The notes under the pieces were generated by a model, which did not search any database, had not been told where the DNA came from, and saw only the letters and a program-made list of their open reading frames with translations. Below are positions 45,302-55,572 of a stretch of DNA of 64,000 bases, in pieces (within the stretch, counting starts at the first letter, position 1; each line of letters starts with the position of its first letter). Location: NCBI GenBank assembly GCA_000755425.1, contig BBMT01000004.1, positions 372,001 to 436,000 on the forward strand. The letters are read 5' to 3'. Position numbers and translations under genes: made by a program. This stretch comes from Vibrio maritimus. GTDB lineage: Bacteria > Pseudomonadota > Gammaproteobacteria > Enterobacterales > Vibrionaceae.

Positions 45302-45772
45302 TTATTGAACGCTTCTAAAATGCCAAAACGTTGATGCCCAATATGGGTTATCTAAGCGAGAAAGCACCACACCTTTTGATGTTGAGGCATGCATAAACGT
45401 ATTCCCGCCCAAATATATTCCAACGTGACGTGTCTTCCTACCGGTTTTAAAAAACACTAAATCACCACTTTGAGCACTGTTATAGGCAACTTTTTCACCT
45501 ATTTTAACTTGCTGCGCAGTCGTACGTGGTAATGAGAGCGAATAGGCATCTTGATAGACCGCTTGAACAAATGCTGAGCAGTCAACGCCGGAATAATTAG
45601 TCCCGCCCAAACGATATGGAACGCCTTGCCACTTTTTATATTCAGCGAGGAAGGGGGCATTTTCCGGGGTATTGTAGTGTTGCTTGGTGTGCTCAGCTTG
45701 CTTTGGTTGGCTAGAACACGCCGATACTAAAACCACCATACCGTATAAAATCAATAATTTAACAATTTTCAT
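45302..45772 (-). CDS. nlpC: NlpC/P60 family lipoprotein, cell-wall endopeptidase
   Basis: This 156-residue probable lipoprotein has a lipobox LVSAC with Cys19. The NlpC/P60 catalytic residues are Cys65 in GVDCSAFV and His116 in TRHVGIYLG, with His128 in FMHAS. Such enzymes cut the D-gamma-glutamyl-diaminopimelate bond of peptidoglycan. Length matches E. coli NlpC (154 residues). Confidence 0.92.
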   Translation of the reverse strand: MKIVKLLILYGMVVLVSACSSQPKQAEHTKQHYNTPENAPFLAEYKKWQGVPYRLGGTNYSGVDCSAFVQAVYQDAYSLSLPRTTAQQVKIGEKVAYNSAQSGDLVFFKTGRKTRHVGIYLGGNTFMHASTSKGVVLSRLDNPYWASTFWHFRSVQ

Positions 45773-45915
45773 CTGTCACACTGCTTACATTTAAACGTAA
45801 TAAAAATGTCATTAAGGATTACTAATATCCTGATAATTCTATACCAAGTTATTAAATAGTACGAACCTATTACTTATTTGGTTACCGTTTAATGGATCAA
45901 CTCGACGGATTGTTT

Positions 45916-47984
45916 ATGAAAACCCCAGACAAGGGAAAACGCGCCATCTCCTTGATTCACTCTTTGAGTGCTATCTTTTTAACCATTATTCTAATATTTG
46001 TTGGCGTGAGTGTGCTGAGCACCAATGGCCTTAATCAAGTTAAGCAGCAGTTTGATAATTTATCAGAAAAAGCCCTTCCTCTGTCTCTTAATAATGCCGC
46101 ATTGACACAAGATGTGTTGGAACAAGTAAAATTGCTTAACTATGGTACACAGCTTGAGTCAACTGACGAGTTAGAGCAGACCCGCCAACGCATCACGCAG
46201 CTTGTCGAGCAAAGTAATCAGAAGATTGAAAACTTATTCGCGATTGCGTCAGAGTTGGGCAATGCCGTGACACCGGAGCAGAGAGAGCTGCTTGGACAGA
46301 AAATTGTTGAACTCCAGAGGAGCACTCAAGCGATACTAGCATTCCAATCGCAAATACTGGCCATGAGCGCCGGTATTGATAAGGAAGTGGCTGGCTTTCG
46401 ATATGCCATTAGTACTCTTGGTCAAGAAATGAATCGCATCAGCTTGCTGTTTACACAAAACAATCCGTCTTCAGCGGATGCCGCTACACGAGTGGTGACG
46501 GCTGCTAGCTCTTTAGAGAGCGCATTCTTGATGCTGATGATGCAGACCGATCTAAACAAGGCCAATGGCGAATATCGTCAGATGCGCAATCGCTATGCCA
46601 GCATCAACTTAGCTTACGATCAGTTTGAAGAGTGGCATCCCGAAATCAGTGAGTTTCCAAGCTTTACTGCGCCTTATGACATGGTGAAAACAGGTTTTAA
46701 GCAAGACGGCGTGGTTCGTCAGATCATTGCCCGATTGGAGATTGCGACTAAGCAGCGTGAAGAGCTCGCCAAAGCGGCTGTGCTGGCAAATCAGACCACA
46801 CAGATCTTGTCTGCCATTTCAACAACCGCAGAAGGCTGATTGATGAAAGCCAATCTGTGGTTAACACCACCATTCAAACCAATATTTATACACTGCTCGT
46901 CACAACTGTTGTGTTAGTGATGGTTGTTTTCGGGCTGTTCTTTGGACTGCGTCGCTGGGTTAATCGCGCCCTTAAGAATATTACGAGGCAGCTAAAGCGT
47001 CTGGTTGAACACGACCTAACGGGCGTCGTAGAGCTTTCTGGTCCATCTGAAATGCGCGATATCGCAAGAAAGTTGAATCGGGTTATTGAATCAACTCATG
47101 ACTCCATTGAGGTGGTAACACGTAACTGCGAAACCTTATACCAAACCGCAGAGATTAGTCATGGCGCAGCAGAAGAGACGCGAAGCAGTTTGCGAGCGCA
47201 AAATGAATCTCTCGATAGTATGGTAGCGACAGTGACTCAGTTAGAAGCGTCAATCAAAGAGATCGCAACGGTAACGACATCCTCATTTTCTGATTCACAG
47301 CAGGCAGAAGAGTTTGCTTCTCTGGGACTAAAAGCGGTTGAAGAGAACCAGCAACGTTTGCATTCCCTTGAAACGACACTGGGTAACAATGAAGCCTCCA
47401 TGACTGAGTTGGATGGCAAAGTGAAGCAAATCCAAGAAATGGTCGATATGATCAGTGGTATTGCAGATAACACCAACTTGTTAGCGCTCAACGCAGCCAT
47501 TGAAGCGGCGCGAGCGGGAGAAATGGGACGCGGTTTTGCCGTTGTTGCGGATGAAGTACGTAAGCTTGCGAGCGATACCTCAGAGCAAACCACCAATATT
47601 CGCCAAATGATGGCTGAGTTGATGCATGCCGCCCAAGATTCAAGACAATCTGTGATCGAGTCTAGAGCTGAAATGAATCACGCCCTTGATTCTAGCGAGC
47701 GAGTTAAAGCGTCGTTCTCAGATATTGCGCTGTCTGTAAACCATATTCGAGAGCGTGCTGAGCAAGTGTCTGTGGCAACCGAAGAGCAAGAGCGAGCAAC
47801 CGCAGAAGTAGGACGCGCTATTGTTCATGTTACCGACCAAGGCGAGCATTCAAATATGCAGCTCGAGTCCATGGTTGAAAGCGCCGAGCAGGTAGCTGAG
47901 ATTGCAGGTCACCAGCAAGCGATGCTTCACAAGTATGAGCTCAATCGTCTATCCGTTCAAGCGAATAGCAAAAAACCTAATTAG
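45916..47984 (+). pseudogene. Methyl-accepting chemotaxis protein, one frameshift
   Basis: It has a helix near residue 12-34, a long periplasmic helical sensor region, a second membrane helix ([21 protein letters not shown]), a HAMP domain ([20 protein letters not shown]) and the signalling tip [40 protein letters not shown]. The frame breaks after GAAGGC at about 46836; one added C joins [16 protein letters not shown] and gives 689 residues. Start: 45916 has a better preceding GACGGA than the ATG at 45892, but either is possible. The ligand is unknown. Confidence 0.88.
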
Positions 47985-48777
47985 ACTCGCGATCGTTCCT
48001 AAAAGGCTGGGTAAGTAACTTATCCAGCCTTTGCTCGTTTTTAGCCGCAAATTCTGGAATGCCTATCTCCACCTTATCGTGTCCAAGCTCTGGCTGAGCG
48101 CGATAGGTGCCAAACCAGCGATCCCATACCGACAAAAAGAAACCAAAGTTGGAATGTGTCTCTTTGGGGATCACCGAGTGGTGAACTCGATGAAAGTCCG
48201 GTGTCACAACCACTTTTCGTAGTATTTTGTCTACCGCCAAAGGTAGCTTGGCATTGCTGTGGTTAAACATCGCACTTGCATTGAGAACAACCTCAAACAC
48301 CAATACCGCAATCGGTGGGATCCCAAGCGCCATGACTACGCCAATTTTGATCCACATTGACAGAACGATTTCGATGGGGTGGAAACGTGCTCCAGTGGTG
48401 ACGTCGATGTCTCTGTCGGCGTGATGCATTCGGTGTAATCGCCAGAGAATGGGCAGTCGATGGAACACGACATGTTGAAAGTAAATGACGCCATCAAGCA
48501 AGATGACACTGATTGGCAGTACCAGCCATAAGGGCAGGGTAAGGTGGTTAAAGAGCCCCACGTGATGTTCAGCCGCGCGCAAAGATGCTTCAATCGCTAG
48601 AAGTGGCATGGCAATCGCTAAGGTTAAAGAGTTAAACCCAACCAGCGCGAGATTGTTACTCCAACGCAGCAAACGACTGCGCGTTCGTGCTTTTCTTGGG
48701 ACAGCCCACTCCCAGGCAGCGCAGAGCACTAATACAGAAAGAAAGATCGCTAGGCGAATAGTGTCACTGTTTTCCAT
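47977..48777 (-). CDS. Sterol desaturase / fatty-acid hydroxylase family membrane protein
   Basis: This 266-residue diiron membrane enzyme has histidine boxes [18 protein letters not shown] and FHRVHHS, with four or five hydrophobic helices. It probably hydroxylates or desaturates a lipid; the substrate is unclear. I start at 48777 (MENSDTIRL) because AAAGGAAAC precedes it; the longer frame has a non-helical extension. Its last eight bases overlap the convergent chemoreceptor gene, so the two stops are interleaved. Confidence 0.9.
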   Translation of the reverse strand: MENSDTIRLAIFLSVLVLCAAWEWAVPRKARTRSRLLRWSNNLALVGFNSLTLAIAMPLLAIEASLRAAEHHVGLFNHLTLPLWLVLPISVILLDGVIYFQHVVFHRLPILWRLHRMHHADRDIDVTTGARFHPIEIVLSMWIKIGVVMALGIPPIAVLVFEVVLNASAMFNHSNAKLPLAVDKILRKVVVTPDFHRVHHSVIPKETHSNFGFFLSVWDRWFGTYRAQPELGHDKVEIGIPEFAAKNEQRLDKLLTQPFRNDRESN

Positions 48778-48846
48778 TGCTGTTGAGTTTCCTTTTACTA
48801 ACGCACGTTGGCAGAGTAGAATCCCGCCACCTTTTGTCAAAGTACC

Positions 48847-49608
48847 ATGATTATGAGACGCCACGCCTTCCACGCCATGTATGACGAGCGACTTGCCGCA
48901 GCCACCAAACCATTCAACGCCCGCGGTGCAAAAGTTGAACGTTGTAAAACCTGCCAAATCGCCAAGCAATATTGTATCTGCGAACACCAACCTGCACCGA
49001 ATCTTGATATTGCGGTCATGCTGCTGGTCTCCGATGCCGAAATTTTAAAGCCAAGTAATACTGGGCGTCTAATACTTGATACGGTTGAGCAAGGCTATGC
49101 GTTTCCTTGGCATCGTACCGAGCCGAATCCAGAGATGTTGGCAGTGTTAAATGATGATACCTTACAGCCGATTATAATCTTTCCAGAAGAGTATGTAGAT
49201 GACAAAACTCGTGTTCTAGAAATAGGCGAGCCACAGGAGTCAACCATGATTCTGTCTGAGGGTAAAAAGCCACTTTTTATCTTTTTGGATGGTAGCTGGC
49301 GAGAGGCAAGAAGGATGTTTCGCAAGTCTCCTTATCTCGATAAATTCCCAGTTTGCTCGATCAAGCCAGAAACAGTGTCGAATTACGTAATGCGCAAATC
49401 TGAGAATGAAGACCACCTAGCGACCGCTGAAGTGGCTAGTTTGGTGTTTGAACAATTTGGTGAAGAAAAAACCGCCAATACACTCGCACTTTGGTTTGCG
49501 GCTTTTCGTGAAAGCTACATGTTGAGCAAGACTCGTTTCTCTTCCGATCTAACCCGTCCTGAGTTAAATAATTTCATAGCTCTAATAAAAAACGAGACGT
49601 TGCTCTAA
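48847..49608 (+). CDS. DTW domain protein, tRNA-uridine aminocarboxypropyltransferase (TapT/YfiP-like)
   Basis: This 253-residue SAM-dependent enzyme installs acp3U in tRNA. It has zinc cysteines C33, C36, C43 and C45 (CKTCQIAKQYCIC), and LFIFLDGSWREARRM, in which DGSW replaces the usual DTW-family DGTW. A second start, 48853 (MRRHAFHAM), is possible. The gene lies head-to-head with the sterol desaturase gene. Confidence 0.87.
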   Translation: MIMRRHAFHAMYDERLAAATKPFNARGAKVERCKTCQIAKQYCICEHQPAPNLDIAVMLLVSDAEILKPSNTGRLILDTVEQGYAFPWHRTEPNPEMLAVLNDDTLQPIIIFPEEYVDDKTRVLEIGEPQESTMILSEGKKPLFIFLDGSWREARRMFRKSPYLDKFPVCSIKPETVSNYVMRKSENEDHLATAEVASLVFEQFGEEKTANTLALWFAAFRESYMLSKTRFSSDLTRPELNNFIALIKNETLL

Positions 49609-49759
49609 TAGTGTCCAATTAGGTGACGACTTGTTAATCAAGCGGTGTAAGTAAAGGTATAAATTGGGGCTGCATCACGGTTTGAGGGGGTAGGGATATG
49701 GATAATGCCCTCAGTTAATCTATTTTTCGCCTCGGATTGGGGTTTCAAGGAGAGTTTTC

Positions 49760-50667
49760 ATGTATTACGGCTTTGACGTCGGCGGCACTAAAATTGAATT
49801 CGGTGCTTTCAACGAAAAACTAGAACGTGTAGCGACAGAGCGCGTTCCAACACCAGTTGATGATTATCAAGTATTGGTCGATACGTTAGCGGGCTTAGTT
49901 GCAAAGTACGACGCAGAGTTGGGTACAGAAGGTAAAGTAGGTCTCGGTCTTCCTGGTATGGAAGATGCGGACGACGGTACTGTACTGACAGTAAATATCG
50001 GCTGTGCGAAAGGCAAACCGCTTCGTCACGATCTACAAGCAAAGATTGGTCGTGAAGTGAAGCTAGAAAATGATGCAAACTGTTTTGCGCTTTCAGAAGC
50101 TTGGGATGATGAACTGAAAGACTCACCTTCAGTAATGGGGTTAATTCTAGGTACTGGTTTTGGTGGCGGTTTGATCTACGAAGGTAAAGTATTCTCAGGT
50201 CGTAACAATGTTGCGGGTGAGTTAGGTCATATGCGCCTACCTATCGATGCATGGTTCCATCTAGGAGAAAAGCGCCTCTTTTGGATTGTGGTTGTGGTAA
50301 AAAAGGTTGCTTGGACAATTACTTGTCGGGTCGTGGCTTTGAGCTTCTTTATGCAAACTATTATGGTGAGCGTAAGAAAGCGATTGATATCATTAAAGCG
50401 CGTGAAGCCGGTGATGCAGATGCGATTGAGTTTGTTGACATGTTCATGGAACTGTTGGCTATCTGCTTTGCGAACATCTTCACTGGCAATGACCCGCATG
50501 TAGTGACGCTTGGAGGTGGTCTATCCAACTTCGACTTGATTTACGAAGAGATGCCTAAGCGTGTGCCAAAATACTTAATGTCTGTGGCGAAATGCCCTAA
50601 GATTGTGAAGGCGAAACACGGCGATTCAGGCGGTGTTCGCGGTGCAGCATTCTTGAACATCAAGTAA
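49760..50667 (+). pseudogene. nagK: N-acetyl-D-glucosamine kinase, one frameshift
   Basis: NagK phosphorylates GlcNAc from cell-wall or chitin turnover. The ATP site [30 protein letters not shown] and [13 protein letters not shown] match E. coli NagK strongly. The frame is lost in the A4 run 50268-50271. Adding one A restores [24 protein letters not shown] (zinc site) and a 302-residue ROK kinase. The gene is conserved and single-copy in relatives, so this is probably a base-calling error. Confidence 0.92.
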
Positions 50668-50685
50668 TTGCTATCATTTTAAGTG

Positions 50686-50713
50686 AGGCGACCCAACGGG
50701 TCGCCTTTTTTTG
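50686..50713 (+). terminator. Terminator after nagK
   Basis: AGGCGACCC and GGGTCGCCT pair around AAC, followed by a T run. Confidence 0.9.
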
Positions 50714-50746
50714 TTTTAGGTGGTAGTTGTCGTGAAAGTGATCTAT

Positions 50747-50775
50747 CATTTGATACATTAAAACTGTATCAAATG
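50747..50775. promoter_or_regulatory. Operator palindrome upstream of the Xre antitoxin
   Basis: CATTTGATACA and TGTATCAAATG are perfect 11-bp arms separated by TTAAAAC. The repeat ends ten bases before the antitoxin start, the typical place for autorepression by an Xre-type antitoxin/toxin complex. Confidence 0.75.
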
Positions 50776-50784
50776 GTGGTTTAA

Positions 50785-51228
50785 ATGAGTGCTTCAACCA
50801 AATTTGTTCCTTCTCGTTCAAAGGCTAGTTTTTGGTCGCAGATTGGCGTGCCTCCAAGAGGGCGCAAACTCTATGAAGCGATTGAAGCAGGCTTCGATTT
50901 TGCGACCTACCAGAAGCTCGCGACGGCGACGGGTATCGAGAAAAAAGAGCTTGCTCGTATCACCAACATCAAAAGTGCAACGCTGAGCCGTCGAGCGAAG
51001 GATGGTAAGTTCTCCTCAGATGAAAGTGACAGGCTTTATCGATATGCAGAAGTCTACAATGCGTCACTGCGCTTGTTTGAGAACAACAAAATCAAAGCAT
51101 TTCAGTGGATGCACAACCCAGTAAAGGCATTAGGGTATATAGCGCCAAGCGATATGCTGAAAACCAGTGCTGAAACGGAAGAAGTGTTGAGCCTCATTGG
51201 TCGCCTTGAGCATGGCGTGTTCAACTAA
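50785..51228 (+). CDS. Xre/MbcA/ParS-type antitoxin with toxin-binding domain
   Basis: This 147-residue antitoxin has an N-terminal helix-turn-helix-like segment (ATATGIEKKELARITNIKSATLSRRAKDGKFS) and the C-terminal DUF2384 domain (SLRLFENNKIKAFQWMHNPVKALGYIAPSDMLKT). It binds and neutralises the downstream RES toxin and should repress its own operon through the adjacent palindrome. The last base of its stop codon is the first base of the toxin start, so the two are coupled. Confidence 0.93.
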   Translation: MSASTKFVPSRSKASFWSQIGVPPRGRKLYEAIEAGFDFATYQKLATATGIEKKELARITNIKSATLSRRAKDGKFSSDESDRLYRYAEVYNASLRLFENNKIKAFQWMHNPVKALGYIAPSDMLKTSAETEEVLSLIGRLEHGVFN

Positions 51229-51698
51229 TGCAGTTGTATCGAATCGTAAAAAGAAAGTTCGCGACAAGCACAGAACAAGTCTTTGATGGCGAGGGGGCAA
51301 GACGTTATGGTGGGCGATGGAATTCGGCAGGCATGCGATGTGTGTATCTCGCGACGTCCGAGTCTTTGGCCATTTTAGAAGTGCTGGTGCATCTAAACGA
51401 TTCTGAGCTACTCAATGACTATGAGCTATATCGCATTGATATGGACGACAGTGCGATCATCGAACTTGACCAAAGTTATTTGCCAGATGATTGGCAAGAA
51501 GACCCTGCACCAGCGTCGACTGCACAAATCGGTGATGAATGGATCACCAGTGAAATGAGTCTTTGCCTCAAAGTTCCATCGACTATTGTCCCGAGAGAGT
51601 TCAATTGCCTGCTAAACCTTACTCATCCTGATTTTGACTTAGAGAAACTTAACGTTGTTAAGCTTAGCTTTGAGCCGGATCCTCGTTTGGCTGGTTAA
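51228..51698 (+). CDS. RES-domain toxin (NAD+ phosphorylase)
   Basis: This 156-residue RES-family toxin has the conserved RES residues: Arg in RRYGGRWNSAGMRCVYLA, Glu in SLAILEVLVH, and Ser in LKVPSTIVPREFNCLLN. Known members (MbcT-like, Tre-like) destroy NAD+ by phosphorolysis or modify targets with it. Expression is coupled to the antitoxin by a one-base overlap. Confidence 0.92.
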   Translation: MQLYRIVKRKFATSTEQVFDGEGARRYGGRWNSAGMRCVYLATSESLAILEVLVHLNDSELLNDYELYRIDMDDSAIIELDQSYLPDDWQEDPAPASTAQIGDEWITSEMSLCLKVPSTIVPREFNCLLNLTHPDFDLEKLNVVKLSFEPDPRLAG

Positions 51699-51729
51699 GG
51701 AAATCAAGGCTGAGACAATTAAGGTTGAG

Positions 51730-52634
51730 TTAATCCAAGTTAGTTACGACAGGGCAGTGAGCCGGAAGCACCAACTTAATGGCGTTTGGCAGTACACTGA
51801 ACTTGATGTGCTTTGATGTTAATGGTTCGCCGTCAAGGTTCACTGGCATCACTGAATCAGAAATCCACTCCAATGTTTTCACTTGGTTTCGTTTTACAAA
51901 CGTGCCACTAAACTCTGGCTGTTGAAGCAGTTCGTCAACCACCGCGGGAATATCACCTGGCGTAAACTCTTCCAATGATACTACGTCAAGCAGTCCATCA
52001 TTGAGCATGGCGTTGGGAGACAAAGGTTGACCGCCACCTGCCATTCTGCCGTTACATACTGCGCCGATGACAACGTGACTGTCTATCTCTTTACCGTCAT
52101 ACAAAACTCTGCCGCTAAAAGGCTGAAAGTTAATGGCTTGAACAAGTCCTGCAAGGTATAAGCGCCGCCGCCCAAGAAGTTTTTAAGTGCCACGGGTGTG
52201 TTTGCGGTGACCTGCGCGCCAAATCCGGCCGTGGCGATATTGATGAAGTGTCTTTCATTCGCCGATGCTGCGTCGATAAACGTAGCTTGGCCGGTAAGTG
52301 CCAAATGCAGCGCATCATAAGGGGAAAGAGTTGGAATTTCGCAGGCTGTCGCAAAGTCGTTGGCCGTACCAAGAGGTAGGACGGCTAACTCGATGTGAGA
52401 AAGCTCATGCTTGAGCAAAGCATCGACCACTTCATTGATGGTACCGTCACCACCGCCAGCGATGAGTCGAGTGACACCCTCAGCACCGGCCTCCTGTACT
52501 AACCTTTCAATGTCTCCGCCTTCCCACGTCACACGAACTTCAAGCTGATACCCTTGTTCTCGAAGTTGATAGACCGCTTCTCGAATGTCTTCTTGAGCAG
52601 CTTTTTTACCGTTTAGCAGTAGGCGGATGGTCAT
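51730..52634 (-). pseudogene. yegS: Lipid kinase YegS-like protein, one frameshift
   Basis: This is a diacylglycerol kinase-family protein with RLIAGGGDGTINEV (nucleotide site) near residues 56-69, LAVLPLGTANDFA, and later NGRMAGGGQPLSPNAMLNDGLLD. The frame is lost at AAA 52128-52130; one added base links LTFQPFSGRVLYDGKEI and gives a 301-residue protein near E. coli YegS (299). Probably a sequencing error in a functional gene. Confidence 0.9.
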
Positions 52635-52687
52635 GTTCTTTCCTTAAAACAGCGAGTTAGCACTGAATGCAGCGATAGTACGAAAAA

Positions 52688-53491
52688 CTATAGCACAAAT
52701 TTCTCAATCGCTTTTGCTACGCCGTCTTCATCGTTGCTGTCTGTGATGTAATCGGCAATCGCTTTGGTCGCTTCCATTGCATTCGCCATCGCGACACCTT
52801 TACCTGCAAACTTGATCATGTGATGGTCGTTTTCGGCATCTCCAAAGCACATCGTTTGCTCGTAAGGAATACCTAGATGATCGGCAACGACTTTAACGCC
52901 TTCACCTTTATTGCTGAGTGGGTTTAAGAACTCTAAGAAGAATGGGGCACTTTGAACGATGGTGTAATCATCGTGGTACGATGCGTTAATCTTAGCAATG
53001 CCTTCAGTGAGCTTGCTCGGCTCGCCAACAATCATCGCTTTGATGATTTCATGGTCATCTTCTAAACGTTCAAAGTCATAAACAGTGAAGTCGAGCTTAT
53101 TGATTTCTGCTTCGTGGTCAGTGTACGGGTTAGCTTCTGTAGTGATCAATCCGATTTGCGTGCTGAACGCGTGGCAGTGCAGGCCTAGCTCGTTTGCAAG
53201 GCGTGCGATGCGCTTAGCATCTTTACCTGTTAGTGGCTGCTCGTGAAGTTTTTCACCACTTGCAACTTTTTCAACATAGGTGCCGTTAAAGTGAATAACA
53301 AAGTCGTCTTGCTCTGTTAAACCTAATTCTACAAGTGCATCCTTCATTCCGTTAAGTGGCCTTCCCGAAGCAAGAACGACCGTAACGCCTTTGGCTTTAG
53401 CAGCAGCGATGGCTTGTTTAGTGCGAGGGGTGATGTTTTTATCGGATGTGAGTAGGGTTCCATCCATATCGATAGCGATGAGTTTGTACAC
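52688..53491 (-). CDS. yidA: Cof-type HAD-IIB sugar phosphatase (YidA-like)
   Basis: This 267-residue HAD phosphatase has DMDGTLLTSD (residues 8-17), SGRPLNGMKDALVELGL, a cap region, and GDAENDHHMIKFAGKGVAMANA. YidA-like enzymes dephosphorylate sugar phosphates such as erythrose 4-phosphate. It starts with GTG at 53491 with AGGTAAG upstream. Confidence 0.9.
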   Translation of the reverse strand: MYKLIAIDMDGTLLTSDKNITPRTKQAIAAAKAKGVTVVLASGRPLNGMKDALVELGLTEQDDFVIHFNGTYVEKVASGEKLHEQPLTGKDAKRIARLANELGLHCHAFSTQIGLITTEANPYTDHEAEINKLDFTVYDFERLEDDHEIIKAMIVGEPSKLTEGIAKINASYHDDYTIVQSAPFFLEFLNPLSNKGEGVKVVADHLGIPYEQTMCFGDAENDHHMIKFAGKGVAMANAMEATKAIADYITDSNDEDGVAKAIEKFVL

Positions 53492-53640
53492 GTGACTTAC
53501 CTAAAAAAGAAATAAAACAAAACCGCATCAGAATAGGGAAATTAGCCGCAGACTGCCAGTGATTTTGTCGTCCGGTTAATGTTGAATTTCTAGCGCGCAT
53601 CCTTTAAGGTCTGCTCATCTTACATAAATGGCAAAATTTA

Positions 53641-54321
53641 ATGAGCGGTAAACAATTCAAGATCAATGAGATGTTTGAAACCATTCAAGGCGAGGGCGTG
53701 TTCACAGGCGTTCCGGCGGTATTCATTCGTCTTCAGATCTGTAATGTGGGTTGTGCGTGGTGTGATACCAAGCAGACTTGGGAAGCAAAGCAGGAAGACG
53801 AGCGCACGTTTGGCGAAATCATCACTAAGCAAGGCGATAGCCCTACTTGGAGTGATGTCAGCGCCGATGAGATCGTTGCTATGTATCAAGCCCAGGGCTT
53901 TACAGCGAAGCATATTGTCATTACGGGTGGTGAGCCTTGCGAATATGACTTAACGCCGCTTTGTGAGGCGTTTGAGGCTATCGATGCTCGTTGCCAAATC
54001 GAGACCAGCGGCACGTCAGAAGTGAGAGTCACTGAGAATACATGGGTGACAGTGTCACCTAAAATCGCCATGAAAGGCAAACGCGAAGTGCTTGCCTCAG
54101 CGCTAGAGCGTGCAAATGAAATTAAACATCCTGTGGCGACGGATAAGAACATTGAACAGCTTGATGCGCTGCTTGATGGTGTTGCGTTAAAACCGGATGT
54201 GGTGATTGCGCTGCAGCCAATTAGCCAAAAGCCACGCGCGACCGAACTTTGTATGAGCACGTGTATCGCGCGCAACTGGCGTTTGTCAGTACAAACTCAT
54301 AAATACTTAAATATTGCATAA
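53641..54321 (+). CDS. queE: 7-carboxy-7-deazaguanine synthase
   Basis: This 226-residue radical-SAM enzyme turns CPH4 into CDG in queuosine synthesis. The [4Fe-4S] motif is C34-X3-C38-X2-C41 ([12 protein letters not shown]), preceded by [19 protein letters not shown] and followed by [14 protein letters not shown]. No strong Shine-Dalgarno sits before the ATG. It is 20 bases upstream of queC, forming a queuosine operon. I found no recognisable preQ1 riboswitch in the 149-bp leader. Confidence 0.95.
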   Translation: MSGKQFKINEMFETIQGEGVFTGVPAVFIRLQICNVGCAWCDTKQTWEAKQEDERTFGEIITKQGDSPTWSDVSADEIVAMYQAQGFTAKHIVITGGEPCEYDLTPLCEAFEAIDARCQIETSGTSEVRVTENTWVTVSPKIAMKGKREVLASALERANEIKHPVATDKNIEQLDALLDGVALKPDVVIALQPISQKPRATELCMSTCIARNWRLSVQTHKYLNIA

Positions 54322-54341
54322 CACCAAATATGGAGACGGTA

Positions 54342-55028
54342 ATGAAGAAGGCAGTAGTAGTTTTTAGTGGTGGCCAAGACTCGACCACATGTTTGGTGCA
54401 AGCATTAAAAGAGTATGATGAAGTACACGCAATTACGTTTGATTATGGTCAGAGACATAAGCTAGAGATCGAAGTGGCACAAGCTTTGACAGAAAAGCTT
54501 GGCGTAAAAGCACACAAAGTGATGGATGTGGGACTACTTAATGAATTGGCGATCAGTTCACTGACACGTGATGACATTCCAGTTTCTCATGAACTGCAAG
54601 AAAACGGTTTGCCAAATTCGTTTGTACCAGGTCGTAATATTCTGTTTTTAACCTTAGCTGGTATTTACGCCTATCAAATTGGTGCTTCAGCGGTCATCAC
54701 GGGTGTGTGTGAAACGGACTTCTCTGGCTACCCTGACTGTCGTAATGACTTTATTAAGGCAATGAACAGTGCCTTGGTGCAAGGTATGGATAGAGAGCTG
54801 GATATTGTTACGCCACTAATGTGGCTTGATAAAGCGGAGACATGGGCGCTGGCTGATAAGTATGATGCGCTAGAGCTTGTTCGTAATGAGACGCTGACGT
54901 GTTATAACGGCATTATTGGCGATGGCTGTGGTGATTGTCCATCATGTGAGCTGCGAGCAAATGGCCTAAACCATTATCTCGATAATCAGCAAGCGGTGAT
55001 GCAATCACTGAGCGAGAAATCAAACTAA
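54342..55028 (+). CDS. queC: 7-cyano-7-deazaguanine synthase
   Basis: QueC makes preQ0 from CDG and ammonia with ATP. This 228-residue protein has the PP-loop SGGQDSTTC near residues 9-17, the DYGQRH block, and zinc cysteines in [14 protein letters not shown] start at 54342 ([11 protein letters not shown]), where TGGAGACG precedes it; an upstream ATG at 54330 is less likely. It follows queE and ends at a terminator. Confidence 0.96.
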   Translation: MKKAVVVFSGGQDSTTCLVQALKEYDEVHAITFDYGQRHKLEIEVAQALTEKLGVKAHKVMDVGLLNELAISSLTRDDIPVSHELQENGLPNSFVPGRNILFLTLAGIYAYQIGASAVITGVCETDFSGYPDCRNDFIKAMNSALVQGMDRELDIVTPLMWLDKAETWALADKYDALELVRNETLTCYNGIIGDGCGDCPSCELRANGLNHYLDNQQAVMQSLSEKSN

Positions 55029-55053
55029 AAAGAGGCGCATTATGCGCCTCTTT
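55028..55053. terminator. Terminator after queC
   Basis: AAAGAGGCGCAT and ATGCGCCTCTTT form a near-perfect hairpin with A and T runs. It lies between queC and the convergent DUF2750 gene, so it can serve both. Confidence 0.85.
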
Positions 55054-55090
55054 GCTATCTATCAACGTATTTAAAACGGTTGAGTGTGGA

Positions 55091-55450
55091 TTAGTTAAGC
55101 TTTAGATACAGCTTAGCAACCTCTGAAGGCTCCATTTCCTTACCGTCTAGCTGATCATTCCAGTTTGTGCCGATCAGTACGCCGTCTTCGTCTAATGTCA
55201 GTAGCCAATCTTCAACGAAGATATCAAGAGGGATGTGCAGTACTTCAAAGTCAGCCCACTCTTCAACGTTGTGAGTTTTTGCGTCTTCTTCTGACGACCA
55301 GAAAGGCATTACTTCACTGTTTTCGAACTCGGTTGAATCACACGCCAACCAACCGTCCTCGTTACGAAGACCCCATACAAGTTGGGTTTTGCTTGTTTCT
55401 TCAATAAACAGCTTTAGGTTTTGTTCGATATCAGACGTTAATTTACTCAT
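55091..55450 (-). CDS. DUF2750 family protein
   Basis: This 119-residue acidic cytoplasmic protein with the DUF2750 pattern (VWGLRNEDGWLACDSTEFENSEVMPFWSSEEDAK) has no known role. It occurs in Vibrio and related genera. It is convergent with queC. Confidence 0.85.
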   Translation of the reverse strand: MSKLTSDIEQNLKLFIEETSKTQLVWGLRNEDGWLACDSTEFENSEVMPFWSSEEDAKTHNVEEWADFEVLHIPLDIFVEDWLLTLDEDGVLIGTNWNDQLDGKEMEPSEVAKLYLKLN

Positions 55451-55522
55451 TGTTATCTACTCATAGTAAGAACTGCTTACAAGACTAGCATGAGATCGTT
55501 AATATCTAAATGAATTGGCAAT

Positions 55523-55548
55523 AAAAAAGCGCTCTAGAGGAGCGCTTT
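55523..55548 (-). terminator. Terminator after the OmpA-family gene
   Basis: On the minus strand AAAGCGCTC pairs with GAGCGCTTT around CTCTA, followed by a T run. Confidence 0.82.
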
Positions 55549-55572
55549 GTGTTTGATTGGTGGAGAACTAAA

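Noticed and set aside
53492..53640. preQ1 riboswitch before queE
   Set aside because: The 149-bp leader shows no recognisable preQ1 aptamer pattern, and the queE start has no sequestered ribosome site that I can identify.
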